Assembly: GCF_020991475.1 (NCBI RefSeq)
Contig: NZ_JAJMPA010000004.1
Location: 124,001-188,000, forward strand
Length of the DNA: 64,000 nt
DNA from: Pedobacter sp. MC2016-14
Lineage (GTDB): Bacteria > Bacteroidota > Bacteroidia > Sphingobacteriales > Sphingobacteriaceae
Direction: 5' to 3'
The first letter of the stretch is position 1. Every line of letters begins with the position of its first letter. Below the pieces are notes generated by a model that saw nothing but the letters and a program-made list of their open reading frames with translations, did no database searches and was not told the DNA's origin. The translations under genes were made by a program, and so were the position numbers. Positions 45,555-55,433 of the stretch are shown piece by piece.

Positions 45555-47456
45555 CTAATAAGCTCTTTGGTTGTTTCCTTCTTTCCAGTTTACAAAAGCC
45601 TTGTTTACCACTTTGTTTCCACCTGGAGTTGGATAATTACCAGAAAAATACCAGTCACCAGTATGGTTAGGACAAGCTACGTGTAAATTATCAAGTGTTT
45701 GATAAATCACTTCAACCTCTGCCGTAATATTTGTGGGCGTAATAATTTTTGTAATCTGAGCAGAGATCTCTTCCTGGGTAAATGGTCTGTAAATGTCCTT
45801 TACATGGTTTACAATCTCTTCTTTAGGCAACAATAAAGAAGCCTTACATTTTTCATAAACTTCCTCAATGATATGTTCCAGTCCTCTGGCTTTCAATAAT
45901 TGTATGGCGGCCTCAAATGCAACAAATTGTCCCATTTTAGACATGTCTATCCCATAACAATCAGGATAACGGATCTGTGGCGCAGAAGAAACAATCACAA
46001 TCTTCTTAGGATGCAGCCTGTCAATGATCTTGATGATACTTTGTTTTAAGGTCGTCCCCCTCACAATAGAGTCGTCCACAGCTACCAGCGTATCTGTATG
46101 ATTTTTAATCACACCATAAGTAGTGTCATAAACATGGGCTACCATATCCTGGCGGTCAGCATCCTGAGTAATAAAAGTCCTCAGTTTAACATCTTTAATC
46201 GCCAGCTTCTCAACCCTTGGGTTCATAGACAGCAATTCATCCAGTTCCTCATCGCTTAACTGATCCTTGCGGTTAATGAGGGCTTCTTTCTGAACATTCC
46301 TGATGTAACTGTGCAAACCTTCCACCATACCGTAAAAAGAAACTTCCGCGGTATTCGGAATAAATGAAAATACAGTGTTTTTCAAATCAGCACCGGTAGA
46401 TTTCAGGATCTGGTCACAAAGCAATGCACCCAGGTGTTTTCTTTCTCTATAAATTTCGGCATCACTGCCTCTCGAAAAATAAATGCGCTCAAAAGAACAA
46501 GCTCTTTTTTCCTCAGGTTCCCTGAAAACTTCCTGACTTACTGTCCCATCTTTTTTAACAATCAATGCATGTCCCGGTTCAATCTCTTTAACATTTTTAA
46601 AAGGGATATTAAAGGCAGTTTGAATAGCCGGACGTTCAGAAGCGGCAACAACGATCTCATCATCGGCATAGTAAAAAGCCGGACGGATACCTGAGGGATC
46701 ACGGAGTACAAATGCATCTCCATTTCCAACAATACCAGAGATGGCATAACCGCCGTCCCAGTTTTTAGCAGAACGTTTTAATATTTTAGCGATGTCCAGA
46801 TTGTCAGAAATCTTATGGGTAATTTCCACATTGTCCAATCCTTCCTTCTTATATTCATCAAATAATTTTTGATTTTCATCGTCCAGAAAATGTCCGATTT
46901 TTTCCAATACCGTTACAGTGTCAGCCTGTTCCTTAGGATGCTGTCCTAACTCGTACAATTGCTCCAGTAACTCATCCACATTGGTCATGTTGAAGTTTCC
47001 GGCAATCACCAAATTCCGGGTCATCCAGTTGTTCTGACGTAAAAAGGGATGGCAGTTCTCAATACTGTTCTGTCCATGCGTACCATAACGCAGGTGACCT
47101 AATAATACCTCACCGATAAAGCTTACGTTAGCTTTTAACCATTCGGCATCCAGCATCAGTTCAGGTGTTTCATTCTGGATGTCTACAAATTTGTTTTGTA
47201 CATATCCAAAGATGTCTGCAACCGCATTTTGCGCCATTGAACGGTAACGGCTAATGTAGCGGTGCCCTGGTTTTACGTCAAGTTTAATGGTGGCAATACC
47301 AGCACCATCCTGACCGCGGTTGTGCTGTTTTTCCATTAACAAATACAGTTTATTTAAACCGTAAAGTGCTGTTCCATATTTTTCCTGGTAAAAAGAGAGC
47401 GGTTTCAAAAGTCGGATAAAGGCTATTCCGCATTCGTGTTTTATCGAGTCACTCAT
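45555..47456 (-). CDS. purF: Amidophosphoribosyltransferase, long Bacteroidota form
   Basis: First committed step of purine synthesis: PRPP plus glutamine to phosphoribosylamine. The 633-residue protein starts at ATG 47456 with an 8-residue propeptide before Cys9 (HECGIAF), the N-terminal nucleophile after processing. The glutaminase domain shows RGQDGAGIAT, LGHLRYGTHG and NFNMTN. The phosphoribosyltransferase domain has the PRPP motif VAVDDSIVRGTT. It is over 100 residues longer than typical PurF because of insertions near 200-240 and 390-440 (QKEALINRKDQLSDEELDEL) and a C-terminal extension; this layout recurs in the phylum. Alternatively it is a PurF paralog, if a canonical copy exists elsewhere. 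Confidence 0.9.
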   Translation of the reverse strand: MSDSIKHECGIAFIRLLKPLSFYQEKYGTALYGLNKLYLLMEKQHNRGQDGAGIATIKLDVKPGHRYISRYRSMAQNAVADIFGYVQNKFVDIQNETPELMLDAEWLKANVSFIGEVLLGHLRYGTHGQNSIENCHPFLRQNNWMTRNLVIAGNFNMTNVDELLEQLYELGQHPKEQADTVTVLEKIGHFLDDENQKLFDEYKKEGLDNVEITHKISDNLDIAKILKRSAKNWDGGYAISGIVGNGDAFVLRDPSGIRPAFYYADDEIVVAASERPAIQTAFNIPFKNVKEIEPGHALIVKKDGTVSQEVFREPEEKRACSFERIYFSRGSDAEIYRERKHLGALLCDQILKSTGADLKNTVFSFIPNTAEVSFYGMVEGLHSYIRNVQKEALINRKDQLSDEELDELLSMNPRVEKLAIKDVKLRTFITQDADRQDMVAHVYDTTYGVIKNHTDTLVAVDDSIVRGTTLKQSIIKIIDRLHPKKIVIVSSAPQIRYPDCYGIDMSKMGQFVAFEAAIQLLKARGLEHIIEEVYEKCKASLLLPKEEIVNHVKDIYRPFTQEEISAQITKIITPTNITAEVEVIYQTLDNLHVACPNHTGDWYFSGNYPTPGGNKVVNKAFVNWKEGNNQRAY

Positions 47457-47584
47457 GTACTTGTGTGGTTTGAGCGGCAAATTTACCGTTAATAACAATC
47501 AGAACCTAAAAAGAAATGCTTTCTTTCAATTTCCTGACTTAGCAGTAACATGTCTTTACAGACCTTAAACCAGTCCTTTAAGAA

Positions 47585-48418
47585 TCAGCTTTTTAAAGGC
47601 ACATGTACCGCGTTCACCTCATGCTCCGAAAACAAACTTGCATTGGTATTAAATTTCTCCCTGTCTCCAGATGTATAAAATTTACATTCCCCTTCCTTTC
47701 CTAATTTGCTTTCAATTTCAGGGTGACGGTCCAGGTAATCTACCAGGCTATCTGCCACGATATCTCCCTGCGCTAATAACGTGATATTTTCAGAAAGGTA
47801 ATTTTTGAGTTTAGGAATGAGTAACGGATAATGCGTACAGGCCAGTAAAATACAATCAATATCTGTGGCCTTCGCCATCAATTCATCCAGGTATTCTGTT
47901 ATAAAATAATCCATCCCCGGACTGTTATGCTCGTTGTTTTCAATCAGCGGTACCCACATCGGACAACTTTGCTGCACAACCTTTAAATCAGGAAAAAAGT
48001 GCCCGATTTCAATGGAATAAGAATTAGAATTAACCGTACCACGCGTACCTAATACGCCAACAGTGTTACTTTTTGTAAAACCACCAATAACCTCAGCCGT
48101 AGGCCTGATTACCCCCAGTACTCTCCGATCCGGATACTTCAGCGGCAAAATCTTTTGCTGTATGGTTCTCAGCGCTTTGGCTGAAGCAGTATTGCAGGCC
48201 AGGATCACCAATGGACAACCCTGTGCAAATAACCATTCCACACATTCCAGGGTATACTGATAAACCGTTTCAAAGGAATGATCACCATAGGGCGCCCTGG
48301 CATTGTCACCAAAGTAAATGTAATTGTATTGAGGAAGCTTGGCCGCTATAGATTTAAATACAGTTAATCCCCCGTAGCCAGAATCAAAAATACCAATTGA
48401 CTGTTTTACTGTTTCCAT
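47585..48418 (-). CDS. murI: Glutamate racemase
   Basis: Makes D-glutamate for peptidoglycan. The 277-residue protein has SIGIFDSGYGGLTVFKSI, the first catalytic cysteine in LACNTASA and the second in LLACTHYPLL. ATG 48418 is preferred; the ATG seven codons upstream lies in the T-run of the upstream ompH terminator. It is followed by the purF-like gene after about 130 bp. Confidence 0.95.
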   Translation of the reverse strand: METVKQSIGIFDSGYGGLTVFKSIAAKLPQYNYIYFGDNARAPYGDHSFETVYQYTLECVEWLFAQGCPLVILACNTASAKALRTIQQKILPLKYPDRRVLGVIRPTAEVIGGFTKSNTVGVLGTRGTVNSNSYSIEIGHFFPDLKVVQQSCPMWVPLIENNEHNSPGMDYFITEYLDELMAKATDIDCILLACTHYPLLIPKLKNYLSENITLLAQGDIVADSLVDYLDRHPEIESKLGKEGECKFYTSGDREKFNTNASLFSEHEVNAVHVPLKS

Positions 48419-48438
48419 GTTTTTAAATTGACCTTCCA

Positions 48439-48476
48439 TAAAAAAGCGGAACTGAGTACCTAAACTCAGTTCCGCT
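48439..48476 (-). terminator. Rho-independent terminator of the bamA-ompH cluster
   Basis: On the minus strand AGCGGAACTGAGT and ACTCAGTTCCGCT form a perfect 13-bp stem with a 6-nt loop, followed by TTTTTT. It lies 20 nt after the second ompH stop. Confidence 0.93.
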
Positions 48477-48495
48477 AATTTAAAAATTAAAGTTC

Positions 48496-49068
48496 TTATT
48501 TTTTAGGTGCAGGAGCAGCAGTAGCTGAAATCCCTAACTTAGTTTTAACTGCAGCGGTAATGTTATCACCACCATCAGAGAACAACAGGTTATTAGCACC
48601 TTGTTGTGCAGCAATATCAAAAACATAAGCCAGACCTTTTTCTTTAGCTACAGCTTTTACTGCATTTTCAAATTTCTGGTTGATTGGCAAAAACAACTCA
48701 CTTTGTTTAGTAGCCAATTCTTGTTGTGCTTTTGTACGTGCATCAGTAATGCGTTTTTCAAGGTCCTGCAATTCTGCACCAGCAGCTTGCAATTCTTTAC
48801 CTACAACTTCTTTATTGGCTTCGCTCAAAGTTTTTTCTTTAGCTTGTGCAGCAGCCAATTTTGTTTGGTATTCTTTGATCATTGCATCAACATCACCTTG
48901 TCTTTGTTTTCCCAAAGTTTCTAAAGTAGTTTGTGCAGTTTTAGCCTCAGACATTACAGCAAAAATTTCCTCTGAATTTAAATGCGCAATTTTTTGCTGT
49001 GCATTCGCCACATTAGCAGAAAACATTAAACCGGCCGCAACAAAGAATACGTTAACTAACTTTCTCAT
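48496..49068 (-). CDS. OmpH/Skp-family periplasmic chaperone, second copy
   Basis: A 190-residue secreted protein starting at ATG 49068 (signal peptide to about ANAQ, residue 24). It has the Skp/OmpH layout: a beta-strand start (KIAHLNSEEIFAVMSEA), a long charged coiled coil (GKQRQGDVDAMIKEYQTKLA ...), a return strand (LAYVFDIA) and a Pro/Ala/Lys-rich tail. Skp trimers shield unfolded outer-membrane proteins for the Bam complex encoded upstream. It follows the first copy by 44 nt and ends the cluster. Confidence 0.92.
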   Translation of the reverse strand: MRKLVNVFFVAAGLMFSANVANAQQKIAHLNSEEIFAVMSEAKTAQTTLETLGKQRQGDVDAMIKEYQTKLAAAQAKEKTLSEANKEVVGKELQAAGAELQDLEKRITDARTKAQQELATKQSELFLPINQKFENAVKAVAKEKGLAYVFDIAAQQGANNLLFSDGGDNITAAVKTKLGISATAAPAPKK

Positions 49069-49112
49069 TTCTATCTTTTTTAATAATTGTTTCAAAATTT
49101 ATATATGTGTGT

Positions 49113-49643
49113 TTATTTTACGGTTGTCCCTGGTTTGTAGCCCAATTTGATAATGATGTCATTACTAAGATCATAGCTGCTGCTCGCATAAATCATCATG
49201 GTTGCTTCGCTGCTTTTATCAAATACGAAGTCAATATACTTACTTTTTGCAAAATCAGCAATAGCTTTCGCTACTTTATCCTGAATAGGCTTTAACAATT
49301 TTACGCGGGATTGAAAAAGATCGCCATCCGGACCAAATTTCAAACGCTGAAATTCTTTCGCTTGTTTCTCTTTTTCTATAATATCATTTTCCCGGCGCTT
49401 ACGCATATCGGCGGTCAGCAATACCTGGTCGGCCTGGTAGGCCTTATACAATTTATCGATCTCGCCGAAGTTTTGATCTACCTGCTGCTGCCATTGTTGA
49501 GAAAGCACATCCATTTGAGTAATCGAAGATTTATACTCAGGCATATGGTTTAAGATATATTCAGTATCCACATAGGCAAACTTTTGGGCAAAAGCCCCCA
49601 CACCTGTGAACAGTAAAAAACCAATCAATATGTATTTCTTCAT
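49113..49643 (-). CDS. OmpH/Skp-family periplasmic chaperone, first copy
   Basis: A 176-residue secreted protein with a signal peptide ending AFAQ (20), a family N-terminal strand (KFAYVDTEYILNHMPEY), a coiled-coil arm (LSQQWQQQVDQNFGEIDKLYKAYQ ... MRKRRENDIIEKEKQAKEFQ) and a C-terminal strand (IDFVFDKS). It directly follows bamA (12 nt), the standard order in Bacteroidota. It differs enough from the second copy that the two probably have separate clients or form distinct trimers (inference). Confidence 0.93.
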   Translation of the reverse strand: MKKYILIGFLLFTGVGAFAQKFAYVDTEYILNHMPEYKSSITQMDVLSQQWQQQVDQNFGEIDKLYKAYQADQVLLTADMRKRRENDIIEKEKQAKEFQRLKFGPDGDLFQSRVKLLKPIQDKVAKAIADFAKSKYIDFVFDKSSEATMMIYASSSYDLSNDIIIKLGYKPGTTVK

Positions 49644-49655
49644 TTTATTAAATTT

Positions 49656-52217
49656 TTAAAGTCCGCCCAACTGCTGCGCGATACTAAATGTAAAACTTTG
49701 CTTTCCTCCATCGGTAACGCCCGGAATGGTATCAAATGCATGTCCGTAATCAATTCCCAATAAACCAAATATCGGTAAAAATATCTTAGCACCAACACCT
49801 GCAGACCTTCTTACGTTAAAAGGATTGAAATCTCCAAACTTGTTCCAGGTATTACCACCCTCCGCAAAAGCCACTAAAAATGCGGTTGCCTGCTGACTTG
49901 CGATTACCGGGTACCGAAGCTCCATAATGTATTTGCTATAAATCGGACTACCAGAGTTTTGTGCAATAGTTGGATCAGAACCAAAAGGAATAACTGCATT
50001 ATTTGCATAGCCACGCATTTTAATGATCTCAGATCCTTGTAAAAAGTCAAAACCTTGCATACCGTCACCACCCAATTTGAAACGCTCAAATGCAGACTCA
50101 CCAACTGCTTTGTTATAAGTACCCAAGAAACCGAATTGTGCCTGTGCCATAACTACCAATTTACCTGCTACCCTTTGGAACCATTGTGAATCAAACTTCC
50201 ATTTATGGTATTCAGTAAATCTATAACGCTCTTTATCGGATGCTGTTGCGTAGTTCACTTTATTTAATAACGAATAAGGTGGAGTAGCCTGTATGGTAAA
50301 TTTAAAGTACGAACCACCTGTAGGGAAAATAGGAGAATCTCTTGAATCCCTGCTCAACTCCTGCGTTAAGTTAAAGTTGTATGAAGTTCCTGTACTAAAT
50401 AAAAATCCAGGGTAGTTTTTCAAGATATACTGCTGTATGTTGATCGCATGGGTAAGCTGGAAGTAGTTATCCGGGAAATTCAATCTGCGTCCCAAACTTA
50501 CAGTTATACCGTTTAAACGGATTTTTGAAAATTGTGAACTGTTTTCATCAATACTATAGATACCACCTGCATTGTTTGTCTGCAGGGAAGTAAAAGCACT
50601 GATTCCAAAACTTACCGGTTTCTTTCCACCTAACCATGGCTCGGAGAAAGAGAAACTGTAACTCTGGTATTGTCTTCCGTTGGTTTGTCCACGTAAGCTT
50701 AATTTCTGTCCGTCTCCTTTTGGCAAAGGTTTATAGGCTTTTAAATTGAACAGATTTCTTAACGAGAAGTTGTTAAAAGTTAAACCCAGTGTTCCGATGA
50801 TCCTTCCGCCACCAAAACCACCCGAAAGTTCAATCTGGTCTGAAGGCTTTTCTTCAACTGCGTATTCAATATCTACCGTACCATCAGCCGGATTTGGTTT
50901 AGGTGTAGGCACTGTTTTAGATTCATCAAAGTTACCCAACTGTCCAATTTCCCTTACTGTACGTACCAAAAGCTCCTTAGAAAATTTATCTCCTGGCTTG
51001 GTCCTCACATCACGCAAAACCACATGGTCATTGGTAATGGTATTTCCAGTTACTGTAATCCTGTTGTTGGTATACTGAGGTCCTTCATAAATGCGCATTT
51101 CCAAATCAACTGTATCTCCGTGAATTTTAGTCTGCACCGGGTCTACGTTAAAAGTCAAATATCCATCGTTCAGGTATACACTGGAAACGTCATCACTATT
51201 ACCCGTACCTCTTAATTTTTTCTCTAATTTTTCCTCACTAAATACCTCACCTTTTTCAATACCTAAAACACGTTCCAGGTATTCTGTGGTATATTTTGCA
51301 TTACCCGCCCATTTAATATCACCAAAGTAATATTTAGGCCCTTCAAACAAATCGATTTTAATCCCAACTGCCTTGTCGCTGTATTGGTAAACAGTATCCT
51401 TAATAATCGTAGCATCACGGTAACCCTTTTCCTGCATTTTAGCAATCAGCGTGGTTTTATCTTCCTCATACTTTGTACGGTTAAATTTTCCCGAACCAAA
51501 AACTTTATAGAAAGCCTGTTGTTTAGTTTTCTTGAGGAACTTACGCAGTTTCGAAGATTTAAATTCCTTATTACCAGTAAACTTAATCTCATGAACTTTA
51601 ACCTTCCGGCCTTTGTCAATCATCACCTGCAAAACCACAGAATTTTCCTGGTTAGGATCAGGCTTGCTATCATAAGTAACTTTGGTGAAGAAATACCCCT
51701 TCTCAGAAAGGAACTTTGTTACTACGCTAGTAGTAGTATTGTACAAGTTCTCGTTCACAATCGTTTTTCCGGCCCTGGCGTTTAATTTTTCCAGGATGTC
51801 TGTCTTTTGGGATTTGCTTACACCAATCAGTTCAAAAGAGCTTAAACGCGGACGTTCTACTACTTCTATTTCAAAATATACCGTATCAAGGTCAATTTTT
51901 GTAATGTCAAGTTTAACATCATCAAATAGACCTTGCGACCATAAGTTTTTAATGGCATTTCCAGTTGCTTCACCAGGAAGTGTAATGGTTTCTCCCTTAA
52001 TCAATTTAGACAGGGTAATAATCACTTCCTTATCTAAAAATTTAGCCCCGGTTAAGGTAGTTCCACCTATAATGTACTCTCTTGGATTGAAATAATCTAA
52101 ATCTGTACCACTCACTTTTAAAGTAGGCGTTGCTGGATTGGATTGAGGACGTGTGATCTGTGCCATTGCAGGTAACCCAAACAACAACAATAAAATAAGT
52201 TGGTATATTCTTTTCAT
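49656..52217 (-). CDS. bamA: Outer-membrane protein assembly factor BamA
   Basis: Core of the machine that inserts beta-barrel proteins into the outer membrane. The 853-residue protein has a signal peptide ending AMAQ (about 20), about five POTRA domains to about 440 (VVERPRLSSFELIG, VHEIKFTGNKEFKSSKLRKFL, YYFGDIKWAGN, GPQYTNNRITVTGN), and a 16-strand barrel with the signature region around RDSPIFPTGGSYFKF and YIMELRYPV. The ending FSFSIAQQLGGL lacks a terminal aromatic residue. It is upstream of both ompH genes and downstream of uppS. Confidence 0.96.
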   Translation of the reverse strand: MKRIYQLILLLLFGLPAMAQITRPQSNPATPTLKVSGTDLDYFNPREYIIGGTTLTGAKFLDKEVIITLSKLIKGETITLPGEATGNAIKNLWSQGLFDDVKLDITKIDLDTVYFEIEVVERPRLSSFELIGVSKSQKTDILEKLNARAGKTIVNENLYNTTTSVVTKFLSEKGYFFTKVTYDSKPDPNQENSVVLQVMIDKGRKVKVHEIKFTGNKEFKSSKLRKFLKKTKQQAFYKVFGSGKFNRTKYEEDKTTLIAKMQEKGYRDATIIKDTVYQYSDKAVGIKIDLFEGPKYYFGDIKWAGNAKYTTEYLERVLGIEKGEVFSEEKLEKKLRGTGNSDDVSSVYLNDGYLTFNVDPVQTKIHGDTVDLEMRIYEGPQYTNNRITVTGNTITNDHVVLRDVRTKPGDKFSKELLVRTVREIGQLGNFDESKTVPTPKPNPADGTVDIEYAVEEKPSDQIELSGGFGGGRIIGTLGLTFNNFSLRNLFNLKAYKPLPKGDGQKLSLRGQTNGRQYQSYSFSFSEPWLGGKKPVSFGISAFTSLQTNNAGGIYSIDENSSQFSKIRLNGITVSLGRRLNFPDNYFQLTHAINIQQYILKNYPGFLFSTGTSYNFNLTQELSRDSRDSPIFPTGGSYFKFTIQATPPYSLLNKVNYATASDKERYRFTEYHKWKFDSQWFQRVAGKLVVMAQAQFGFLGTYNKAVGESAFERFKLGGDGMQGFDFLQGSEIIKMRGYANNAVIPFGSDPTIAQNSGSPIYSKYIMELRYPVIASQQATAFLVAFAEGGNTWNKFGDFNPFNVRRSAGVGAKIFLPIFGLLGIDYGHAFDTIPGVTDGGKQSFTFSIAQQLGGL

Positions 52218-52280
52218 TTACAATCTAAAAATCGATGCTAAGTTAATTTAAACACATGTTAAAAAGTGTTAAACTTAAAA

Positions 52281-53021
52281 TTAGTTAAGTTGCTCGCTGG
52301 TTTTACCAAAGCGTCTTTCACGTTTTTGGAAGTCAACAATTGCCTCAAAAAGGTCTTCCCTTCTAAAGTCCGGCCACAGGGTATCCGTAAAATACAATTC
52401 CGTATAGGCCATCTGCCACAACAGGAAATTGCTGATCCGGTGTTCACCGCTTGTTCTGATCACCAGTTCAGGATCAGGGATATTTACAGTAGTCAGCTGT
52501 GCCTCAAAATTCTTTTCATTAATATCCTCAATAGCGATTTTTTGCTCTGCTACCTGACGGGCAAGTTTCTTTGCCGCTTCCACCAGCTCCCATTTAGCGC
52601 TGTAACTCAAAGCGAGTGTTAAGGTGCAACGGGTATTTCCGGAAGTTTTTTCCATTGCACTAGCCAAATCGTCAATACACTTTTGTGGTAAAGACGCGAT
52701 ATCCCCTATCGCATTCAGCTTGATGTTATTTTTATTCAGTGTATCTGTTTCCTGATTAATGGTTGAAATAAAAAGCTCCATTAGTGCATTAACCTCCTCG
52801 ACAGGCCTGTTCCAGTTTTCTGTAGAAAAAGTGTACATGGTTAAATATTTAACCCCAATTTCCACACAACCTTCTACCACATCCTTTACAGACAAAACCC
52901 CGCTTTCATGGCCAAAATGCCTGAATTTGCCTTGGTTTTGCGCCCACCTCCCGTTACCATCCATGATGATTGCGATATGTTCCGGCAAACGTGCAAGATC
53001 AATTTGTTCTTTAAATCCCAT
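52281..53021 (-). CDS. uppS: Isoprenyl transferase (undecaprenyl diphosphate synthase)
   Basis: Makes the C55 lipid carrier for cell-wall assembly. The 246-residue protein shows IAIIMDGNGRWA with catalytic Asp21, the HxxG region FGHESGV, TMYTFSTENWNRP, DPELVIRTSGEHRISNFLLW and ELYFTDTLWPDF, all cis-prenyltransferase motifs. Its place between the DUF6089-type gene and bamA is the usual phylum order. Confidence 0.97.
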   Translation of the reverse strand: MGFKEQIDLARLPEHIAIIMDGNGRWAQNQGKFRHFGHESGVLSVKDVVEGCVEIGVKYLTMYTFSTENWNRPVEEVNALMELFISTINQETDTLNKNNIKLNAIGDIASLPQKCIDDLASAMEKTSGNTRCTLTLALSYSAKWELVEAAKKLARQVAEQKIAIEDINEKNFEAQLTTVNIPDPELVIRTSGEHRISNFLLWQMAYTELYFTDTLWPDFRREDLFEAIVDFQKRERRFGKTSEQLN

Positions 53022-53081
53022 TTATATTTTTTCCGCGTAAGGCCACAAAGGTATAGCTTATGAAAATAGTATCCAAATGTG

Positions 53082-53879
53082 CTAAAAAGTATAACACTTT
53101 GAGCTGATAAAGGTATAAGAGATCCCTATCCCAACAAACATATATGTATCGCGTTTTCTAAAATCTCCGCGCTGCGTACCAGGCGTACCAATTTTATTTA
53201 GAGACCTGTCTGCCAAACTCATACGTGTAGCCGTATTCGCATCTTCGGCACCCCAGGCAGTTGCAGCCGGATACCGGCCACTTACATCATCCAGATAATC
53301 TGTATAAGCTGTGCGGTAACCGATTTGAGAAAACAAACCCCAATTGTCTTTTAAACGCATCTTAATACCAGCACCATAGGGAACTGTTAGCGCATAGCTT
53401 TGATAATTGGTTTTTTGCCCTTCTGTTCTGTAAAAGGAAAGTTTGTACTCCTTGTTTTGAAGTATTGTTTTCGGCGTAAAAATTACGCCGCCAATCCCTG
53501 CAAAGATGTAGGGTGTAAAACGCCTGGTGCCACCACCCGCGAAATATTCCAGAAAGTTAAAGTCGGCCTGCAGACTTACCTCGTGCATTGGTGTATAAAA
53601 GCTCAGGTTTCTGTTTTTAAACTGCTCATTGGTGGAATTGGCGTCACTTGCACTGATCCGTCCATAGTTGTAATGTAAACCAAGGCTCCAATAAGGATCA
53701 AGATTGGCCTTAACGTATGCTCCCGCACTAATTCCACTTAATTTGACCGGATTTACAGGATTTAAGTCTCCAATATAAGCAGCACCGCCTCCAACAATCC
53801 CAACCTCCATAACCTGCGCAGAAAGCCCAAGTCCGGATAATAGCAACACTAAAAGATAAAGCGGTTTTTTACAATCCAT
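53082..53879 (-). CDS. Outer-membrane beta-barrel protein (DUF6089-like)
   Basis: A 265-residue exported protein starting at ATG 53879 (signal peptide to LSAQ, about 21). The mature part begins VMEVGIVGGGAAYIGDLNP and continues as an 8-strand-type barrel (YWSLGLHYNYGRIS, FFTPYIFAGIGGVIF-like strand, WGLFSQIGYRTAYTDYLDDVSG, FVGIGISYTF). This pattern and its position between nadK and uppS match the DUF6089 family of Bacteroidota, whose function is unsettled. It begins 1 nt after the nadK stop. Confidence 0.85.
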   Translation of the reverse strand: MDCKKPLYLLVLLLSGLGLSAQVMEVGIVGGGAAYIGDLNPVNPVKLSGISAGAYVKANLDPYWSLGLHYNYGRISASDANSTNEQFKNRNLSFYTPMHEVSLQADFNFLEYFAGGGTRRFTPYIFAGIGGVIFTPKTILQNKEYKLSFYRTEGQKTNYQSYALTVPYGAGIKMRLKDNWGLFSQIGYRTAYTDYLDDVSGRYPAATAWGAEDANTATRMSLADRSLNKIGTPGTQRGDFRKRDTYMFVGIGISYTFISSKCYTF

Positions 53880-53880
53880 T

Positions 53881-54762
53881 TTAATAATTCCGGGTATCAA
53901 TTCCCCAAAGCAATTTATTTCTTAACGTAGTCAAGTAACTTTCATTATTGAGCCGGATCAGGTTCACATAAAAATTAGCTTTATTGAGCGTAATTTTCAC
54001 AGAGCGATCTACTGTTTCCGTTCTGGAATCACAGCTCACTAAAAACTTGGCACTGCGGGCCTCTATTTCAAAAGTTAAACTTACATCATCAGGAACAACT
54101 ACGGGTCTCACATTTAGGTTATGAGGCGCTATAGGGGTAATCACAAAATTCTGTGAACTGGGGAAGATAATCGGTCCGCCGCAACTCAATGAATAAGCGG
54201 TAGAACCAGTTGGCGTTGCAATAATCAGTCCGTCTGCCCAATAAGAATTGATAAAATCACCGTTCATATAAGCATGAATAATCATCATTGCTGTATTGTC
54301 CCTGCGGTGAACGGTAATGTCGTTTAGAGCGAAATTTTCCTCACCAAATAAATTGTGCTTAGATTCAAGGCTCAATAAACTCCTTTTGTCCAGGGTATAT
54401 TCCTTTTGCAAAAGTGCTTCAAATGCACTGCTGATGTCATCCTTGTTGATACTGGCCAAAAAGCCCAATCTGCCGAAATTGATTCCAATAATGGGAATAC
54501 CGGAGTCACGCACCAGGGCCAGAGTATCCAGCAAGGTACCATCACCACCCAAACTGATCAATACGTCAGCATGGCCTATTAACTCAGCACAATTGTTAAA
54601 AATCGATACGTTTTGGGTTAGTTTTACTTTATCTTTTATAAACTGGTGGTAATTCCCATATACCAGTGCTTCAATATCGTAGCGTTCAAGCGCGTCAAAA
54701 ACCTCCTGCACATAAGGCAAAACACTATTATTAAATTCTCTGCCGTAAATTGCAAACTTCAT
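53881..54762 (-). CDS. nadK: NAD kinase
   Basis: Phosphorylates NAD to NADP. The 293-residue protein has VLISLGGDGTLLDT (Gly-Gly-Asp-Gly at 72-75), GINFGRLGFL, ALNDITVHR, DGLIIATPTGSTAYSLSCGGPI and the C-terminal HNLNVRPVVVPD, all standard for the family. It lies 8 nt after the CBS-protein stop. Confidence 0.97.
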   Translation of the reverse strand: MKFAIYGREFNNSVLPYVQEVFDALERYDIEALVYGNYHQFIKDKVKLTQNVSIFNNCAELIGHADVLISLGGDGTLLDTLALVRDSGIPIIGINFGRLGFLASINKDDISSAFEALLQKEYTLDKRSLLSLESKHNLFGEENFALNDITVHRRDNTAMMIIHAYMNGDFINSYWADGLIIATPTGSTAYSLSCGGPIIFPSSQNFVITPIAPHNLNVRPVVVPDDVSLTFEIEARSAKFLVSCDSRTETVDRSVKITLNKANFYVNLIRLNNESYLTTLRNKLLWGIDTRNY

Positions 54763-54770
54763 GTAAAAGG

Positions 54771-55433
54771 TTAAACGTTTAAATAATTCATTAAAGAATT
54801 GTACCGGTCTTCCGTACCCTGGTCCGTAGCTGTACTGTTAAAAATACTTTTAACATCGTAATCGTAACGTTCAAAAGAGGCAATAATCCCGGAAAGATCC
54901 GTTTTGTTGATTTTCAACGTCACTTCCAATTTCGTAGAATCTGCGAAAGCCTGTACATAAGAAGAAAGGATTTGCGCGTTATCCGCTTCAACAATTTGTG
55001 CCATATGCGCCAAAGAATTATTACGGTTACTAATCTCCAGCACAATAATCCCTCCCGGTTCTTTTACCGCAAAAATCTCCGAAGCATATTCCATCAGACT
55101 CTGTATAGAAATCAGGCCCAGATAGTTTTTCTGATAATCCAGCACAGGAACAACGCTAAGCTGCAACTGGTCAAACAGCCTGATCACATCATAAGCATGT
55201 GCATCCTGATAAACAAACGAGTTTAGTATCGTCAAAGAAAGGCTCTTTATTTGAGCATTAAGGTCTCTAACTTCAATCAGTTCATCTTCTCCAAGCAAAC
55301 CCAGAAATTGATCTTCATTAACAATCGGCATATGACTCAGTTTAAACTCAGTCATCCTATCCAATGCTTTCTGAACAGTATCAGAAGTTTGTAAAGGAGG
55401 TATAGAGTTAGATATGAGTTCAGCTGCAATCAT
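54771..55433 (-). CDS. CBS-domain protein
   Basis: A 220-residue cytoplasmic protein with two CBS motifs (1-65 with DTVQKALDRMTEFKLSHMPIV, and 66-125 with DAHAYDVIRLFDQLQLSVVPVLD and YLGLIS), then an ACT-like C-terminal half (GGIIVLEISNRNNSLAHMAQIVEADNAQILSSYV). This suggests an adenine-nucleotide-responsive regulator of an unknown partner. Its ATG follows the alpha/beta hydrolase stop with no spacer, and it is followed closely by nadK. Confidence 0.88.
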   Translation of the reverse strand: MIAAELISNSIPPLQTSDTVQKALDRMTEFKLSHMPIVNEDQFLGLLGEDELIEVRDLNAQIKSLSLTILNSFVYQDAHAYDVIRLFDQLQLSVVPVLDYQKNYLGLISIQSLMEYASEIFAVKEPGGIIVLEISNRNNSLAHMAQIVEADNAQILSSYVQAFADSTKLEVTLKINKTDLSGIIASFERYDYDVKSIFNSTATDQGTEDRYNSLMNYLNV

